This document shows, piece after piece, positions 1 through 9,891 of a DNA stretch of 64,000 bases. Made by a program: the position numbers and the translations under genes. The notes below the pieces were generated by a model. It made no database searches, was not told the origin of the DNA, and saw only the letters and a program-made list of their open reading frames with translations. The DNA comes from Emiliania huxleyi CCMP1516 (lineage: Eukaryota > Haptophyta > Isochrysidales > Noelaerhabdaceae), in contig NW_005196830.1 of NCBI RefSeq assembly GCF_000372725.1, positions 471,989 through 535,988 of the forward strand, written 5' to 3'. Numbering within the stretch: the stretch's first letter is position 1; each line of letters opens with the position of its first letter.

Positions 1-76
1 CTCCCCCCCCCCCCCCCTCCCCTTTCTCGCACGCGCGCACGCACGCACGCACACCGTGCCTCGGCCGCCCGCGCAG

Positions 77-211
77 CCCTACGCGCGCGCCTTCTTCAAG
101 AAGCACGGCTTCGTCTACCGCGAGTCGAACCTCGTCGAGTGCGTCAAGTACAACATCGCCGCCCTCGACATCCGCACGCGCAACGGCGAGTGGGCAGAGA
201 TGCCGCACTAG
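77..211 (+). CDS. 3' terminal exon of an unidentified gene (partial)
   Basis: An open frame of 44 codons ending in TAG at 209-211 follows a C-rich tract and a CGCAG acceptor at 72-76. The peptide starts PYARAFFKKHGFVYRES and ends NGEWAEMPH. Balanced residue use and the upstream pyrimidine tract argue for a real last exon whose gene begins left of the window. The FFKKHGF stretch recalls the end of an acetyltransferase fold, but no family can be named with confidence. Confidence 0.5.
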   Translation, partial: PYARAFFKKHGFVYRESNLVECVKYNIAALDIRTRNGEWAEMPH

Positions 212-1814
212 CCGGCGGGCTCCGCCTCTCCAGGCCGGACGTGACCGCGCCGCGGGCGACAGCGACCGCGCGGGCCGCACGGGCCACCTGTTGAGGGGAG
301 CGGCGTCGCAACAGGCAGAGAGATAATAATAGAGAGGCATGTGTGCTGGGACGCTTTGGCTATATCGGTATATGGACAGGCAGGTAGCGCGCGATGCTTT
401 TTAGATTTCTCTCTCTCTGAGAGTGTGCGGGCGCATTATTCGGGCGTGCAGCTATGGTTCTATGTGCGGAGATATGCGCGCACGCTCTTCTCAACCGGCC
501 TCCCTGGCGTCTGGGGGGGCGACCCCCCCATCTTTGTTTACCGAATGCGTCTCTGGATTAGAGTGCGTCTAGTAGGTGTCCTACTTAGACGCTCGCTGTC
601 CTCGGTATGCTCGAGCATCCTAAGATGCGCGAGTCCATATTAGTTGCTCCGCGCATCCCGAATTGCTGACGGCATCTCCGATTGGCGTTGCTGTCTCAAA
701 AGACGCGCCGTGCATACTTACTGTGAACAGCGCGTGTCTCAGAAGACGCGCGCATATTTTGAAGCGTGTGGATCTCCATCAGTCTAACCCAATTGCGAAT
801 TGCCCCCTGGCGGGCATTTCGCCTTTCGTTCGGGGTCGGCCGTCGGGGGTTGCATGGCCGTCCTGGCGTTGCTGGCGCTGCTGCCCCTCGTCTTGCATCT
901 CGTCTCGGACTGGACACCAACGCGGTATGGGTGGACGCTGGACAGATGATGACGGCACGCACGAGCGACAGTGAGTAGATCTAACCCCCGGTGAAGCATC
1001 CGACACAACACAAGTAATTATACCACCCACTTCCACTATACTCCATCAACAGCTCAGCGCTGATCGCGCTGCACCTATGACTCCACCAGTGTGAAGGTGA
1101 AGAGATCCCACCGAGCGTGCGGGCAGCTGGCGGGCGGGAGGGGCAGCAGGAGCAGCATCATTGTCATCATCAGCAGCAGAGGAGCAGTGCCGCCGCGTCG
1201 CCGCCGCCGTCCGCGCGCCGCCGCCACCGTCCGCGCGCCGCCGCCAGCCCGTGTGCTGCTGCAGCCGCCTCCGCCGCCGCCGCCCGTCTCCGCAGTGCCC
1301 TCGCGCCCGCGGACAAAACCAGTCATATATCCACGAGCCGGTTTTGCAGAGCGTACAAGACCTGCATGACTCCGTGGCACGATCGGCCGGCGTTCGAGCC
1401 GGCGCTCTTATGCTGCCGGTTCGAATCCCGGTGGTCGTGTCCTCGCGGAGCGACGCGGATCGCGCGCGTGTGCGCCTGCGACAAGACGAGAAGCAGAAGC
1501 GAACGTCAATGTTTTTGCTGCCGCGGCCGCGCCGCGACCTCCCGTTTGTTTTGGCGCCGATGCAGCGCCGTCTCACGCCGCGCGAGAACCGAGATGGCGC
1601 CGCCGCGGAGTTTTGTTTCCGCCGCGGCGTCGGCGCCGCGATCAACCGCGCTCCAGCAGCGAGCGTTGCAGAGCGGCTACCGACATGACAGTTGGCGACG
1701 GCGTCTATCAGTGAGTAACCCTCATGTTTCAAGCATCCGACACGTCGCGGAGCCCGGAGCGGGGGCAAGCATCCGCACACTACACGGTACCCAACCCAAA
1801 AATCGTGCACGTCG
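212..1814. other. intergenic region, no supported gene
   Basis: No convincing coding region. It holds GCC/CCG-rich tracts (about 1190-1280), a GC-rich hairpin with a GGTTCGAATCC box (about 1376-1440) and two loosely similar blocks, each with GTGAGTA followed by AAGCATCCGACAC (about 968-1009 and 1709-1747). The long minus-strand ORFs here are low-complexity and look like chance open frames in GC-rich DNA. Confidence 0.5.
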
Positions 1815-3307
1815 ATGGCGAAGGCCAAGAAGCCGGCTCGCGCCGCCCCGCCCGCTGCGGAGGGCAAGGCGCCCGCGGCGGCCGCCTCCTCGGCCGAGCC
1901 CTCCGCCTACCCGGCCGTGCTTCGCCGCTCGACGCACACGCGCAAGAAGGTGCTCGTCCTCTGCTCTCGCGGCGTGACCACCACCTTCATCGAGCTGATG
2001 GAGGACGTGCTCAAGCTGCTGCCGCACGCCAAGAAGGACCCCAAGTTCGACAAGCGCGAAGCGCTCTCCTCCATCAACGAGATTGCCGACCTTGGCGGCT
2101 GCCGCTTTGCCGTCTACTTTGAGGCGCGCAAGATGCGCGACCTGTTCCTGTGGGCGGCGGCCGTGGGCGGCGAGGGGCCTTCGGTGAAGTTCCTCGTCCA
2201 GCAGGTCAAGCCGAGCTCCGACCTCCGTCTGACGGGCAACTGCTTGCTCGGCTCGCGGCCGGTCGTGTCGTTTGACCCGTCCTTTGCCGGCTCGGCGCAC
2301 GGCGCACTGCTCAAGGAGCTGCTAGGGCAGATCTTCTCGACGCCAAAGGGGCACCCTCGCTCGAAGCCCTTCCACGACCACGTGCTCCACTTCTCCCTCC
2401 TCGGCGGCAAGATTGTCGTCCGCCACTACCAGGTGGTGCTGCCGCCGCCGCCACAACACGCACACACACGCACGCACGCTCGCACACACGCACGCACACA
2501 CGCACACACGCACGCACGCTCGCACACACGCACACACAAATACGCACTGCTCACCCACCTGCACCGGGGCCGCTCGCATTTGGAATGCCGGGGCTGCTGA
2601 GCAGGCGGAGACACGCAAGGGCGGCCCGGTCCCCTGACACGCGGCGGAAGTCTACCTGCTCCGACCCCTCACCAGGTCCTGCCGCCGCTCGACGCCGCCA
2701 AGGGAAGCGAGGACTCGCTGGTCGAGATCGGGCCGCGCTTCTCGCTGCTGCCGGTCAAGATCTTCGGCCGCTCCTCCGGCGGTGAAGCACGCTCCGCGAG
2801 GCTGCGCGAGATGACCCGAGATTGCCCGAGATTGTAGGGGGCTCGTTTGGCGGCGAGACGCTCTACGCCAACGAGAAGTACGTCTCCCCCAATGAGGCGC
2901 GCTCCGCGCTCAAGCGCAAGGCTCGCCGCGCCGTCTAGATGTCTTTAATACGGCTTGTGCTGACCCAGCGGACTCGAGACGAGACGCGTTTGCGGGAGAT
3001 TTTAGCACTTGTGCGCTCACACACACACCACACGACCACGCTGGCCGCACCGAGACAAGTGCGCAGACGGCCGGCACGCACGGCCAGTCGACAGTGGACA
3101 GAGAGAGGGAGATCGACAGCCACAGACAGGCAACGCCGGGTCCCAAGGAAGGCCACGCGACAGCCGCGCCTGACTTGCCCGTTCCTGCTGCAGGCGTCTC
3201 GGGCGACGCGCGGCGTCGTCGCGCAAAAAGAGAAGCGGCGCGCGCGCATCAACGAGGAGGGGGGGGCCAATCTGCCGCAGGACGAGTTGCACGACGCGTT
3301 TGACTAG
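1815..3307 (+). CDS. BRX1: BRX1-like ribosome biogenesis protein (Brix domain)
   Basis: Brix-domain factor of 60S pre-ribosome assembly in the nucleolus. Proposed exons: 1815-2432, 2676-2766, 2838-2932, 3194-3307 (305 aa). Family motifs seen in order are VLVLCSRGVTTTFIELMEDV, KMRDLFLW, GPSVKFLVQQ, LRLTGNCLLGSRPVVSFD, TPKGHPRSKPF and EIGPRF. Joining exon 2 to 3 with a GC donor at 2767 gives KIFGGSFGGETLY, the conserved BRX1 form; a GT donor at 2782 is also in phase but inserts extra residues. Intron 1 opens with a near copy of the start of exon 2 and carries a CACA/CACG microsatellite. The fourth exon (ending LPQDELHDAFD) fits the family tail; without it the frame stops at 2936-2938. The start is the first ATG, before a basic Ala-rich stretch. 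Confidence 0.9.
2456..2540. repeat. CACA/CACG microsatellite in BRX1 intron 1
   Basis: Alternating CACA and CACG units fill most of the first BRX1 intron. This is the usual content of introns in this window: a short simple or minisatellite repeat between duplicated exon edges. Confidence 0.85.
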
Positions 3308-3809
3308 CCTCGGTAGACTGCCTCGGGCGATCTTCGCGGGAGGATCTCGCCGAGCCGTGATGGCGTGGCGACGGGCGTCGTCCAGCCGCCCCTAGGGCCC
3401 CCTACAGTGCGAGGCGTGGCGATAGAAATCGGGTCCTCGGCATCCAGCAGCCGATTTCTGTTTCGGCGAGGGAAATCGGGCAACCAGCAGCCGCTTTCTA
3501 TATACTATAAGCGATTTCTGCCAAAATTTTCTTCGGCGCTGCGCGCCGCCGTTCTCCGTTCACTACATGAGAGGATCTGAAGCCGATGCGGTATAAGCGG
3601 TTGGCCGTGACGGGGGGAAAAAGACTTTCGTCTCTCTCCCACCTGGGCGGGGCGGGGGCCGGGGGGGCGGCGGGCGCGGGGTGCGGGGTGCGGTGCGGTG
3701 CGTGCAGTCGTGTGTTTGGCGTCCTGTTGTGTGTGCCTTCGCTTGTTATTAACATCGAAGTCTAGCTCAAAAAAGAATTCGCGGCGCCTCCCGGCGCCGG
3801 CGCCTGGCC
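3308..3809. other. intergenic region, nothing recognised
   Basis: It contains repeated ATCGGG / GATTTCTG segments near 3425-3515, with a short inverted arrangement around 'cgatttctg', and a G-rich tract near 3650-3700. No gene or RNA is supported. Confidence 0.45.
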
Positions 3810-5935
3810 GTGCTGGGGCAAGAAGGACAAGCTCGACACGTTAGAGGTTGGAACAACATGGAGGACGCTCTCTCGGCTCTCGACCAAGTGCTCGCCTCGG
3901 CTAGTCCCTTGGACACGGATCTGCTGGCCACCATCGTGCGCGTGGCCTGCATCTGCATTGACGAGCGCTCACCGACTGAGAACTTGGCCCAAGGGCTCAA
4001 GTGGGTGCGTGTGGCGCTGAGCCTTGAGCCGCGTGACCCACATGCGCTGCTCCTCGAGGCTCGCGCACTCGATCGGCTCGACCAGCGGTTTGCGACCGCC
4101 AGCCCGCAGCGCCTCGGACTCGCCATTGCGCGGCTCAAGGAGGTGATCCGAAGCGGCGTCGAGCCGTACTGCGCCGAGGCTCGGGCGCTTCTGCATCAGG
4201 CCACGGCGTCCGAGCTGCTGCCATCGGACAGCTTGCGTGCTCGCCACCTACGGAGGCTCAAGGAGTTTGTGGCCAACGAGCAGGCGGCGGTACAGCGCAA
4301 GGGTGACTCGCCGATCAAGGAAATGAAGGGCATGACGCTCAAGGGGCTGGGGCTCAAGGGCGAGGACGGCGAGGTGAGCGTGCTCGAGGCACTTGCGAAG
4401 CTGCGTGCGGGCGAGGGCATCCCGCTCACTAAGCCCAAAGCGAAGAAGCTCGTCTCCTTCCTCCGCCTCGTCGACGACCGGCCCGAGCCGCCCTCGCGCG
4501 CCTTTCTCGACGAGTACGCCGCCTCCCGCCGCTCGCTCGGCTGCCTCTCGCTCGTCTCGTGGAACGCCAAGATGCTCAACGTGACCGACCAGCGGGACGA
4601 AGACTGGTTGGCGGCGGCGGCCGAGAAGGCGCGCAACATCGGCGCGCGCGCGTGTGCGCCGGACGTGCAGGCCGACCTGGTTTGCATCCAGGAGGCGCCT
4701 GGCCCGCAGCTCGCGGCACGAGGCGGTGCGGGGGCGAGGGAGGCGGTGTCCAAGGCGGTGCTTCCCAACACGCTGCGCGCTTGCATGCAGGAGTGCGCCG
4801 GCGCGGCGGCGGGGCCAGCGCGGCAGTACCACTGCGTGTGCGTCGACGTGCACTGCCTTGTGCGCGACCCGATGCACCCCGCCGGTGTTGACGAGGGCGA
4901 GCAGCACGTGTTCTGCTACGACGCCCACGCGCTGCGGCTTGTGAGCCCGCCCTACAAGCTTCTAGGAACCTTCTAGGAACCTTCTAGGAACCTTCTAGGA
5001 ACCTTCTAGGAACCGTCTCCTAGGTGCGCCCGCCCTACGAGCTGCCGCCCAGCGCGGCCGACCGCGCCGCCGGCTCCGGCTTCCACCGCGCTCCCGCGCT
5101 CTGCGAGTTCGAGGTGCGCAAGCCAGAGAGCAGCTTGTGCGGCGCGCGGCTCCTCGTCGCCACGGTCCACCTCAAGTCGGGCGGCGAGGAGCCGACCGTC
5201 GCCGAGGTCGCGGCGCTGGCGCGTGCGCTGCGCGACCATGTCGACGCCACCGTGTTCCGAGGCGTCGAGGACCCACCGCTTGCGGCGGAGGGCGGCGAGG
5301 CAACGGAGGGCGGCGAGGCGGCGGAGGGCGGCGAGGCGGCGGAGGGCGGCGAGGCGGCGGAGGGCGGCGAGGCGGAGGGGGGGGGCGCGGGCGCCGACGG
5401 ACGCAGCGTGCTGTGTGTGCTCGGCGACTTTAACCTCTCCACGGAGAGGGTGGCGGCGGTGCTGCGCGAGAACGGCTTCGCGATGCGGCCCTGCTTCGAC
5501 GAGGACGCGCCGACCAACCTGTGGCGCTTCGTCGGCCGCGGGGCCATCTCCGAGGGCAAGCAGTACGACTCGGCACATTGGTGGGAGCACCCGCCTCGCA
5601 AGAAAGCCGCGTACGACGGCGTGCGCGATGCGGGCGGGCATTGCGCGGGGGCGAGGCGCGGTATGCATGCAACGGGGCAGGTGCTGGCAGTGGCAGAGGT
5701 GGACGCCGCCTACGAAGAGATGCAGCGCGTGGCTGCCGCGATCGACTCGACCTCGCGTGTCGCGGCACGTGCTCTCGGCGGGCTGGGAGCCGCCGATGCG
5801 ACGCGCGTCGAGAGGAAACCCGAGACGGACTCCCAGCCAGCCGACGGTGTGCCGGGCTGGCTCCGTCAGCAGTATCGCAAGGCGCTGGCGAAAGTGTGGA
5901 GCGACCACATGCCGATCGCGGTCAGATTTGTCTAA
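3810..5935 (+). CDS. endonuclease/exonuclease/phosphatase (EEP) superfamily protein
   Basis: Two exons, 3810-4940 and 5024-5935 (680 aa). The N-terminal half (to about residue 245) is helical with TPR-like segments (LEPRDPHALLLEARALDRL). The C-terminal half has the full EEP catalytic set: LVSWNAK (Asn), DLVCIQEA (Glu), VATVHLKSG (His), VLGDFNLS (Asp/Asn) and WSDHMPIAV (Asp-His). Family members are CCR4/nocturnin/angel-type deadenylases, inositol phosphatases and Mg2+-dependent nucleases; the substrate here is unknown. An acidic GGEAAE repeat sits near residues 470-495. The 83-bp intron starts with a copy of the next exon (4941-4960 versus 5024-5043, 18 of 20 identical) followed by a CTAGGAACCTT minisatellite. 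Splicing restores HALRLVRPPYELPPS. A TPR + EEP combination suggests an RNA-decay role, which is inference. Confidence 0.85.
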
Positions 5936-7027
5936 CGGTGTGAAAAGCACCGCAACCTCTCCGATTATAGTGGATAGAGTGTAGAGGCTTAATACCTGCG
6001 CGATAGTGGATAGAGGCGGATCGAAGATTTTCATTTACATTTTTTCTTCTTCTCGGTGAAAAACATCGCGGAGAGTGAAGCAGAAAACCAGAAGGGTCCC
6101 CATCTCCATGCCGCGTCGCCCGTCGGGGACGGAAGTGGGGCCGTCTGCGGTCTGGCAGGGCCCCGCCACATAGCCCACACGCCACACACCACACACAGAC
6201 AGAGAGACACACGCGCGCCCCGCGCGTAAAGCCGAGAAGGCCGTAGCTCGCCGGCCGACGTCCATAAAAGTGTCTTCGTCCTCCACTGAAAATAATTTCA
6301 CAACAGCACTCCCTCTCACTACACTAAGCCCCCTAATGGTGGCACGAACGATAAATAATACGAAATAGCACGATACCTGACCCGCATAGTCGCCGAAAGC
6401 CGGGAGCAGCCACTTCAAGACTTCAGAAAAAGAGTGAGAAGGTTGCTTCCCCCAGGATTAGTCTTCTCTGCTCTGCGGGAACACACTCGGGTATCTCGGG
6501 CGGCCGGGTGGGGCTGCGGCTGGAGCTAGCGTGGCTCGATAGAGCCGAGACCCCGTGTTGAGGTGGGGCGCTCCTTTGGGCGGCTGTTGAATCAGCAGAT
6601 TCGACCTCACCTCACCAGTACTCTCATCCCAGTGGATGGACGTCCGTGTACCGTACGTCCCTTTGTGTTCCTCTCCCCGTCCGCCAGCGAGACGCTCAGT
6701 CGCTGGCGGCCGCAGTTTTTCTGTGAGGAGGAGGCTGCGCTGCACAAGCACGGGCGGGAGGGGCTTCTCCTGCGGAGTCGTGCGTGCGCAGGGCTCCGTT
6801 TTGCTTTCTTCTACTCCCTACTATATCATCTCGTAGGTTCCCGTCCTACCAGAGAAGAGAATACACAGGACAACCGGCACAAGCCGCCCTCTCCTCCCAC
6901 GACAGGCAGTGGTGTGCACAATTTGTGCACACCAACAGCCCCAGACGACGCGAAAGCACTGCGGCGCTGCTAGCCAAAGGCCGCACACTCACGCTGCGCA
7001 CGATACATTGGCTCGAGGACCACTTTT
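5936..7027. other. intergenic region with one dispersed repeat
   Basis: Downstream of the EEP gene and of the convergent GT32 gene. No coding region is supported; predicted ORFs are short and overlap in several frames. It contains a dispersed repeat (6439-6535) listed separately. Confidence 0.5.
6439..6535 (-). repeat. dispersed repeat, copy 1
   Basis: About 95 bp matches, in reverse complement, the segment at 41730-41822. The shared edge is a perfect 28-bp block (GGTTGCTTCCCCCAGGATTA onward), followed by GGGGCTGCGGC-GGAGCTAGC. Part of an uncharacterised interspersed family. Confidence 0.75.
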
Positions 7028-7927
7028 CTAGACGGATTGTCTTCTCTCATTCGCATTATGCCTGGCGCTCCGCTTCAGCTGCCCCTTTGTGTCGTCGTCG
7101 CCGCCGGGCTGCGATTCGACAGGGCTGAGCGAGTGCAGGTGCCTGCACACCAGTTGGCCATCGGCGTATACATTACGCCGTTGCCCTCTGTACTGCGATT
7201 CGTTGAGGAACGCCCTCTCGCCGAGGAGACGCAGGCTGGGCCTTTGCTTGGGGTGGTTGGCCAGGAACGCAAAAACGGCTCGCTCCAACGCGCCGTTACC
7301 CGTGTGCATGATCACTGATCCCTCGCACTCGGACTTCGTAGGCGCCGGGCAAGCTTGCCCATCAAAGATAATGTCGAGGTAGTAGAGCCAAAGCGGGTGA
7401 CGCGCGATGCTGCCCATGATGTGATTGCCCGAAGCCACAACGCGGTGGCTCGTCATGTTGAGGATGCTGCGGTACTCCACGTTTTGCCTCGGCCAATCTG
7501 CGCGGAGGAGCAGGGCCGTCGTGGGAGAACCGAGCAGGAGCGGGGCAAGCGGCCTGGTGCACAGAACATCGAGGTCGAGGTAGATACCACCGTGCACGTG
7601 CAGGATGAGCGTGCGTATTGCATCAAACTGCTTCAGCTTCGGTGCCAAGGCCCGGTAGAGTGGCATCCTTCCGGGCATCGCCTCGGCCATCAGCGCCTCG
7701 CAGTCGGAGTCGGTCCAAACGCGCACGGCCCATTCAGGCTGCAGCTCCTTCAGGCGCGCGACGCTGGTACGAGCTTCTCGCTCCTCCGTCTTGTGGCCAC
7801 CAAATGTCAACTCCCGGGTCGGCCACAGCACGTGAAAGGTGCGTGGGAAAATGCCACGGCACGGCGTGGCGGCGGTGCAAGCGTGCTCGGCCCAGCGGAA
7901 CGGAAGTTCCATATTTCTCGGGCCCAC
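7028..7927 (-). CDS. GT32-type glycosyltransferase (DXD sugar-binding)
   Basis: Intronless, 299 aa. The motif HVHGGIYLDLDVLCTRPL around residues 110-127 is the DXD nucleotide-sugar/Mn2+ site of the Gly_transf_sug (OCH1/GT32) fold. It is preceded by IPR-like FPRTFHVLWPT and RVWTDSDCEALM, and followed by ASGNHIMGSIARHPLWL, which matches the family layout. The likely role is adding hexoses to glycans in the Golgi, or to secreted glycans. There is no clear N-terminal signal anchor at this start, so a short upstream exon may be missing. Downstream of the DXD site is NMTS, a possible N-glycosylation site. The basic tail after residue 280 is low-complexity. Confidence 0.85.
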   Translation of the reverse strand: MGPRNMELPFRWAEHACTAATPCRGIFPRTFHVLWPTRELTFGGHKTEEREARTSVARLKELQPEWAVRVWTDSDCEALMAEAMPGRMPLYRALAPKLKQFDAIRTLILHVHGGIYLDLDVLCTRPLAPLLLGSPTTALLLRADWPRQNVEYRSILNMTSHRVVASGNHIMGSIARHPLWLYYLDIIFDGQACPAPTKSECEGSVIMHTGNGALERAVFAFLANHPKQRPSLRLLGERAFLNESQYRGQRRNVYADGQLVCRHLHSLSPVESQPGGDDDTKGQLKRSARHNANERRQSV

Positions 7928-8011
7928 CCATGTTCTTGTCTATGCCGTTACCTTGTTTTGAAACAGAGAATTTGAAACAGAGAATGAAACAGAGAAGATG
8001 GGGAGCTATAG

Positions 8012-8153
8012 CCACACAGCACTACGAGCAGGGTAACGGGGCTCGGGGCGAGCCCTCGAGCTCGTAGGCCCGACCTCGTAGGACCTACGAGCGAGCTCGA
8101 GGGCTCGTTCGTACCGAGCCCCGTTACCCTGCTCGTGGTTTTGCTGTGCACTT
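8012..8153. repeat. long imperfect inverted repeat (hairpin)
   Basis: The left arm (about 8014-8069) and right arm (about 8088-8152) are reverse complements over roughly 55-65 bp. The shared cores include CGAGCAGGGTAACGGGGCTCG and GAGCTCGAGGGCTCG (with its complement), around an 18-bp spacer. It lies between the 5' end of the GT32 gene and an AT-rich island. It could be a MITE-like hairpin or a fold-back element; no target duplication was found. Confidence 0.8.
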
Positions 8154-8402
8154 TCTCCATTCTATTTTGGAAGCATCGGGGACACTCTGCGTATTCACTG
8201 CAAATCCATCATATAGTACTTCTCCATGTACACCATTGATTGGTAATCCCTGTCGAATTCCTGAACTTGGTCCCGAAATGAACACTTTCTTTCCTGCTGG
8301 TCTTTTTTTGTGTGAGATTTGCAATAATGGATCATCTCTACACAAAGTAAGCCCACGGGCATCTCATTGATTTCAAAAAACTGATACAGCGTACTCACTC
8401 CT
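8138..8402. other. AT-rich island of unknown origin
   Basis: About 260 bp with clearly lower GC than its surroundings. It is open over 60-75 codons on both strands (for example plus-strand 8146-8370 and minus-strand 8195-8398), yet neither translation matches a family I recognise. The abrupt composition change next to the inverted repeat suggests inserted or foreign DNA. Confidence 0.5.
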
Positions 8403-8646
8403 CAGTGCACAGTGGACAGTGCTCGTCAGAGGTGACGGCTCAGTCGACTCGCATCGGTTGCCTCCCCATGAGACCACTGCGGAGCTATTCTCGCGTCCAC
8501 CACCACACCTGGCTCCAACGTGGACACACACGCCCATAGCTGGGGACACTGGTCACTAATAAACGTAGCGCCTCACGCCTCCCTCCCCACCCTCTCAGGC
8601 ATTATCTCCCCCCCCTGCTGCTCGCCGACTCCTCCTCCCCCCGCGC

Positions 8647-8808
8647 ATGACCGACGACTACCCGTCCTTCGGCGACTCCTCCCTCTTCGGCTCCAACGTC
8701 TACTACCGGGGGACCGTCGCCCTCGGGCGTACTGGCTTGATCCCAGCGGCACACGTCTACGAGGGGGGGCTCCGAAAGATCGGCATGCCTGGCATGTCGG
8801 GCGACTAG
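8647..8808 (+). CDS. small hypothetical protein (53 aa)
   Basis: ATG at 8647 to TAG at 8806. The protein starts MTDDYPSFGDSSLFGSNVYY and ends RKIGMPGMSGD, with mixed composition unlike the chance ORFs nearby. The final part (VYEGGLRKIGMPGMSGD plus the following GG-AGGTCATTGACCTCCCC) has a degenerate copy at about 9135-9230 (DVLYKGG ... MPDN, then AGGTCATAGACCTCCCC). No family is recognised. It may be the remains of a longer gene, or the end of a repeat unit. Confidence 0.35.
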   Translation: MTDDYPSFGDSSLFGSNVYYRGTVALGRTGLIPAAHVYEGGLRKIGMPGMSGD

Positions 8809-9290
8809 GCAGGTCATTGACCTCCCCCCCGCTTGTCCACCCGGCGTGGGGGGCGGGAGCGCAGCCATTCCAACGGCTGGGAAAGTTTCTGAACGGCCGT
8901 GCATGCGCCTGCATGCCGGCTTAATAAGAAGGTCCCTCGCTCCCGCCCCTCTCCCGGAAGACGCGCGCCGGCCTGGGGGACTCGCTTGCTATCCCGTTCC
9001 CGCCAGAGGCCGCGTGAGGCGTGTGGGACGGTGCACGCTGGGGCTCGGCCCCAAGTGCGCTGGCCTCGCGTCTCGAGGGGAGGGCGGCTCGTAACTGAGG
9101 TCCGCCTGCGGAGACAGTCGTCCTCCCCTCCCTCCGACGTCCTCTACAAGGGGGGGACTCCGAACGGCCGAGCATGCCCTCGCATGCCGGACAACTAGGT
9201 ACAAGGTAGGTCATAGACCTCCCCCCCTCTCCGAGGGCAGAGGCTGCCGCCTCTCGGATACTCGGCCATTCCAACGGCCAGGCCGCTCGC
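8760..9290. repeat. degenerate local repeat cluster with GCATGC palindromes
   Basis: At least three related blocks carry GAACGGCCGxGCATGC, GCATGCCGG, CATTCCAACGGC and AGGTCATxGACCTCCCC (about 8780-8830, 8865-8925, 9155-9270). They look like diverged tandem or nested copies of one short element. Nothing further is supported from 9291 to 9891. Confidence 0.55.
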
Positions 9291-9891
9291 TTAAGGCTGA
9301 TTGGCTAGACGAGCGGCCTACCTCCACGGGGCTGTTGGCGCACAGGGGGAGGTGTCAATCACGCTCCCGGGATGCCGGAGAGATCGGGTTGGTCTCCCCC
9401 GCCTTCAGCCCTGACCCGACGGGGACGCCACCACCCTCGCCCAGGGATCTACAATGCTGTCTTAAGGTCCGACAGGTTCGGCACCGGGCACCGCCTCGGT
9501 ATACAAAATGCGCCTGCGGGCGGACCCTCACAGATCACAGATCACTAAACGTCCACCGTGGCTCGCGCCGCTCGGGCGCATCCGTCTGGCGCGGACGGAG
9601 CTCGAGAGGAGGTGTCGAGCGCGCGCGCCTGCAGTGACTGTGCAGAACCAAGTGCAGAACCCCGCGCCGTGCCCGTGGGCGTGGCAGAAGCGCGGCTCCA
9701 GTCCTCTCCAGACGCTGGCTCGTGGCTGTCTTCAGCTTATCCCAAGGCGTACAGAGGTACAGTACAACCCCTTGGAGTGTGAAGATCCGCAGGACTGGAG
9801 CGAAAAAAAGCAAGCGAGCGCGTACAGTACAAGCATCTCACAAAAGACATACGGCGCGACCCAATCAGAAGAGTCTGAGTCAACGTCACTC

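Noticed and set aside
706-740. ATACTTAC resembling the U1 snRNA 5' end
   Set aside because: No further U1 sequence or structure follows; chance match.
1376-1440. tRNA-like hairpin with a GGTTCGAATCC B-box
   Set aside because: Acceptor-like ends pair, but the length is only about 60-65 nt, the T-stem has mismatches and no proper D-arm or anticodon stem forms.
1046-1867. 273-codon minus-strand ORF upstream of BRX1
   Set aside because: Arg/Ala-rich translation of GCC repeats that overlaps the BRX1 start, without motifs or splice context.
2939-3307. Separate 122-codon gene downstream of BRX1
   Set aside because: Only its last 38 codons look coding, and they fit as the in-phase fourth exon of BRX1.
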